Positions 41,956-44,512 of a stretch of DNA of 44,512 nucleotides are shown here, piece by piece. The stretch spans positions 1-44,512 of the forward strand of contig JAERSO010000063.1 in assembly GCA_016845585.1 (NCBI GenBank). Direction: 5' to 3'. The notes under the pieces were generated by a model, which worked only from the letters and a program-made list of their open reading frames with translations, was not told the origin of the DNA and ran no database searches. The stretch comes from Acidimicrobiaceae bacterium (GTDB taxonomy: Bacteria > Actinomycetota > Acidimicrobiia > Acidimicrobiales > Aldehydirespiratoraceae). Each line of letters starts with the position of its first letter. Positions within the stretch are counted from its first letter, which is position 1. Made by a program: the position numbers and the translations under genes.

Positions 41956-43191
41956 CTAGAGATCGTCTCGTTCCGCGGCGATGCGATCGAGCTGGAACGC
42001 AGCGTGGAGCGAGGCGACCGCCGCCTCCGCCTGCGCTTCTCGCACCACACAGGAGATACGAATGGCGGACGTCGAGATCATCTCGATGTTGATCCCCGCG
42101 CCCGACATCGTCTCGAACATCGTGGCGGCCACACCCGGGTTCGTCTGCATCCCGGCACCGATGAGACTGACGCGTGCGATGTCGGAGTCCTTGATGACAC
42201 CGGTGGCGCCGAGCTCCTCGAGTAGCGCGTCCACGGTCGACGTGGCCGCATCGATCTGCTCGTGGGGCAGGGTGAAGCTGATGTCGGTGTGACCCTCAGC
42301 CGATACGTTCTGCACGATCATGTCGACGTTGACGTCGGCATCGGCCAGGCTGCGGAACAGTTGCGCCGCGACACCGGGACGGTCCGAGACGCCGGAGACG
42401 GTCATTTTCGCTTCGCTGGTGTCGTGCGTGACCGCCGAAATGATGGCGCGTTCCATGGATTCCTCCTGAGTGACCCAGGTGCCCGGCACCCAGCTGAAAG
42501 CGCTCCGGACGTGGAGTTTCACGTCGAAGCTGCGAGCCAGCTCGACAGACCGCATCGCCGGCTTGGGGCAGCCGGTGGCGGTCATCTCGAGGAGCTCGTC
42601 GAATGAGACCTGGTCCATCTTGCGGGCGTCGGGTACGAGCCGAGGATCGGTCGTGAAGACGCCGGGGACGTCGGTGTAGAGCTCGCAGGCATCTGCGTCG
42701 AGCGCGTGGGCGAGGGCGACCGCAGTGGTGTCGGAGCCGCCCCGGCCGAAGAACGTGACGTCGTTGTCGCTCGACACCCCCTGGCTGCCACCGACGACGG
42801 GCACCTTGTCGGCGTCGACCGCGTCCTTGATGCGATACGGATTGACGTCGAGGATCTTGGCGTTGCGATGCGTCGTGTCGGTCTGGAAGCCGGCTTGGCT
42901 GCCCGTGAACGATTCGCTCTCGATGCCGAGATCGGTCAGCGCCATTGCCACCAGGGCGCACGCCTTGCGCTCGCCACCGGTGATGAGCATGTCCATCTCT
43001 CGGCCCGGCTTGGTCGACGAGACCTCATCGGCGAGCCGAAGCAGCTCGTCGGTTTCCTTGCCCATGGCGGAGACGACGAGCACGACCTGGTCACCGCGCT
43101 TGCGACAGCGTGCGACATGGTCGGCTACTTCACGAATGCGATCCGGGTCACCGACGGAGGTGCCGCCGAACTTCTGAACGAGCAATGCCAC
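41956..43191 (-). CDS. lysC: Aspartate kinase
   Basis: Phosphorylates aspartate in the first step of the lysine/threonine/methionine pathway. The protein is 411 residues, with the N-terminal VQKFGGTSVGD (residues 6-16), the kinase MLITGGERKACALVAMAL segment, FFGRGGSDTTAVALA (substrate-binding) and YTDVPGVFTTDPR. The C-terminus carries two ACT domains (SEAKMTVSGVSDRPG and a second starting at IARVSLIGAGMQTNPG), which bind the feedback effectors Lys/Thr. It is cytoplasmic. The usual next gene, asd, is not seen downstream in this window. Confidence 0.95.
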   Translation of the reverse strand: MALLVQKFGGTSVGDPDRIREVADHVARCRKRGDQVVLVVSAMGKETDELLRLADEVSSTKPGREMDMLITGGERKACALVAMALTDLGIESESFTGSQAGFQTDTTHRNAKILDVNPYRIKDAVDADKVPVVGGSQGVSSDNDVTFFGRGGSDTTAVALAHALDADACELYTDVPGVFTTDPRLVPDARKMDQVSFDELLEMTATGCPKPAMRSVELARSFDVKLHVRSAFSWVPGTWVTQEESMERAIISAVTHDTSEAKMTVSGVSDRPGVAAQLFRSLADADVNVDMIVQNVSAEGHTDISFTLPHEQIDAATSTVDALLEELGATGVIKDSDIARVSLIGAGMQTNPGVAATMFETMSGAGINIEMISTSAIRISCVVREAQAEAAVASLHAAFQLDRIAAERDDL

Positions 43192-43235
43192 GGGGAACCA
43201 GGCTATCGGTGCGTGCCAGGCACGAGTACGGAGTT

Positions 43236-44512
43236 TCAGCCCTCCAGGACCGCGAGCGCGTCGATCTCGATGAGAAGCTCCGGCATGGCGAGGGCGGCTT
43301 GGGTCGCCGTTGCCGAGGGGTAGGGCTCGACCAGGTAGCGGAGCCGGGTCTCGCGCAGGGCGCCGAGGTCGCCGATGTCGGTGAGGTAGCTCCCGAGCCG
43401 GATGACGTCGCCGAATCCTGCACCGGCCGAATCCTGCACCGGCCGCCGCCAGCGCAATGCCCAGATTCTCGAAGACCTGGATGGCCTGGGCCCCGAAGTC
43501 GCCCCGACCGACGAGGTTCCCATTTGCGTCGAGCGCAGGACGGCGGGTGACCGGTGTGGGTGAACCCGTGGCCGAACACGGTGCCCTTGTCGATCCCCTG
43601 GGTCATGCCCTGGTAGAGCTCGCCCGATATGAGAGCCGCGCCCTGGGGGATGTAGCCCGACGTCATGCCCTTGGCGAGGAACATCATGTCTGGCTCCACG
43701 CCGTCCCACTCACACGAGAACATCTTGCCGGTGCGACCGAAGCCGGTGACGACCTCGTCGGCCATGAAGAGGATGCCGAGACGCATGCAGGCATCGGCCA
43801 TTGCTCCCAACCAACCCAGCGGCGGCACGATCACACCCGCGGTGATCATCACCGGTTCGGTCACGAAGGCCGCAGCGTTGTCCGGGCCGATCTCGGCCAC
43901 CTTCGCCTCGAGCGCATCGACGCTCCTGGTGATGATCTCGTCGGCCGACACCCCCTCATTGGCGCCGAAGTGCCAGGGCGACGGGAGGTGGTGTTGATGA
44001 GGCAGCGGCACGTCGAAGTTGTCGTTGCACTCGGGGAAGTGGGTGAGCCCGGCCACCATGGAGTTGGCGCCGTGGTACGCGCGGTCGAGCGCGATGACGT
44101 GCTTCTTCTGTGGCTGACCGGTGACATTGTTGTGGTAGCGAATGACCTTCAGGAGTGTGTCCGCGGCATCCGATCCGCTCATGGAGAGAAACACGTTCCG
44201 GAGGCTCGACGGTGTGATCTCCACCAGCCGATCGGCCAAACGAATCGGGAGCTCGTGGGTCGTGTCGTACAGGCTGTGGGCGTAGCTCAGCTTCCGGGTC
44301 TGCTCGGCCAGGGTGTCGATGAGGTCTTCGCGCCCGTAGCCGAGGCCGACGCACACCATGCCCGACCAGGCATCGATGACCCGGTTGCCCTTGTTGTCGA
44401 CGAGATGAACGCCATCGGCCGACTCGATGATCGTCGGCTCCGGTCGCTCCGGATCCGCGATTTGGGTGAAGGGCGGGACAAACGACGGGTTGAGCGGATC
44501 CAACTCGTACCC
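43236..44512 (-). pseudogene. Class III aminotransferase truncated and joined to a RidA fragment
   Basis: The 5' part (from the right edge of the window down to about 43545) is a class III, PLP-dependent aminotransferase. It has the GYGREDLIDTLAEQ stretch, the SLYDTTHELPIRLADRL segment, NVFLSMSGSDAADT and the LFMADEVVTGFGRTG motif with the Lys-bearing FLAKGMTSGYIPQG, ending at FGHGFTHTGHP. Its C-terminal third, including the usual small domain, is missing. The sequence then turns into the middle of a RidA protein (ALDANGNLVGRGDFGAQA, AIQVFENLGIAL) and, after a 16-bp tandem duplication that shifts the frame, the RidA end (SYLTDIGDLGALR, then PSATATQAALAMPELLIEID). A deletion therefore fused two adjacent genes. 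Translation in the first frame runs on to 43148. Confidence 0.85.
43411..43442. repeat. 16-bp perfect tandem duplication in RidA fragment
   Basis: CCGAATCCTGCACCGG occurs twice in a row (43411-43426 and 43427-43442). Removing one copy restores the RidA reading frame (AAAGAGFGDVIRL), so the duplication caused the frameshift. Confidence 0.9.

Noticed and set aside
43212..43224. Palindrome CGTGCCAGGCACG between lysC and RidA as a second REP family
   Set aside because: Single short copy without a matching element in the window.
1..44512. tRNA, rRNA, CRISPR arrays and prophage signatures
   Set aside because: No cloverleaf with a GGTTCGA-type T-arm, no spaced direct repeats, and no phage structural genes were seen by eye. 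A tRNAscan/CRISPR search was not possible.

Overview
The window looks like chromosomal DNA of a high-GC actinobacterium, most likely of the Acidimicrobiia type. It has a mycothiol-type cysteine ligase next to a cysteinyl-tRNA synthetase, a DUF3499-type protein, an LAxTG sortase substrate, lipoproteins on threonine-rich stalks, GTG starts and very tight gene packing with many ATGA overlaps. This placement is inferred from gene families only. No rRNA, tRNA, CRISPR array, prophage or integrative element was seen.

Layout. 1-2.0 kb: the 3' part of a PspC/LiaF-like membrane protein gene, two tiny membrane-protein ORFs and the remains of a histidine kinase. 2.0-8.3 kb: an MGH1-type glycoside hydrolase, an unrecognised coiled-coil protein, mshC, cysS and a beta-lactamase-fold hydrolase. 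8.3-12.3 kb: DUF2752, DUF2510/DUF4190, a PQQ-type propeller on a Thr18 stalk, an M50 protease, DUF983 and DUF3499 proteins. 12.4-17.2 kb: a HAD phosphatase, a methyltransferase, a small HExxH protein, a 14-TM MFS exporter, 3-hydroxyacyl-CoA dehydrogenase and cyclophilin. 17.2-18.2 kb: a REP-associated tyrosine transposase (RAYT) between two inverted REP hairpins; related hairpins lie at 15.75 and 29.28 kb. 18.2-21.7 kb: zinc-ribbon, MBL hydrolase, a decayed GAF-GGDEF gene, an SSI-like lipoprotein and a PH-like protein.

21.7-28.8 kb is the most interesting part. A thiolase, a DUF3152 lipoprotein and a GrdB/PrdB-like protein are packed end to end. The last is interrupted by one in-frame TGA, followed at once by the family's conserved xPVCHQ motif and 115 more codons. 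A 7-bp hairpin with an AGUUG loop lies 10 nt after the TGA. I read it as an unannotated selenoprotein of 282 residues (Sec167). Facing it is an overlapping pair: a DMSO-reductase-type molybdoenzyme and a TauD/TfdA dioxygenase. An SDR gene diverges from that pair, and a strong terminator follows the SDR.

28.8-44.5 kb: a broken GNAT gene, msrA, an LAxTG surface protein, a GH3 glucosidase with PA14 insert, an ArsR-methyltransferase fusion overlapping metF, membrane proteins, an MFS exporter, a GT-C-like glycosyltransferase, a TIGR03086 (mycothiol-related) protein, a lipoprotein with four new tandem repeats, aspartate kinase, and a class III aminotransferase fused by deletion to a RidA gene.

Functional themes are mycothiol/cysteine and methionine/one-carbon metabolism (mshC, cysS, msrA, metF, lysC), acyl-CoA metabolism (thiolase, 3-hydroxyacyl-CoA dehydrogenase, SDR) and cell-surface proteins. 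Four genes are visibly broken (histidine kinase, GAF-GGDEF, GNAT, aminotransferase/RidA). Either gene decay is under way or the assembly carries some errors.
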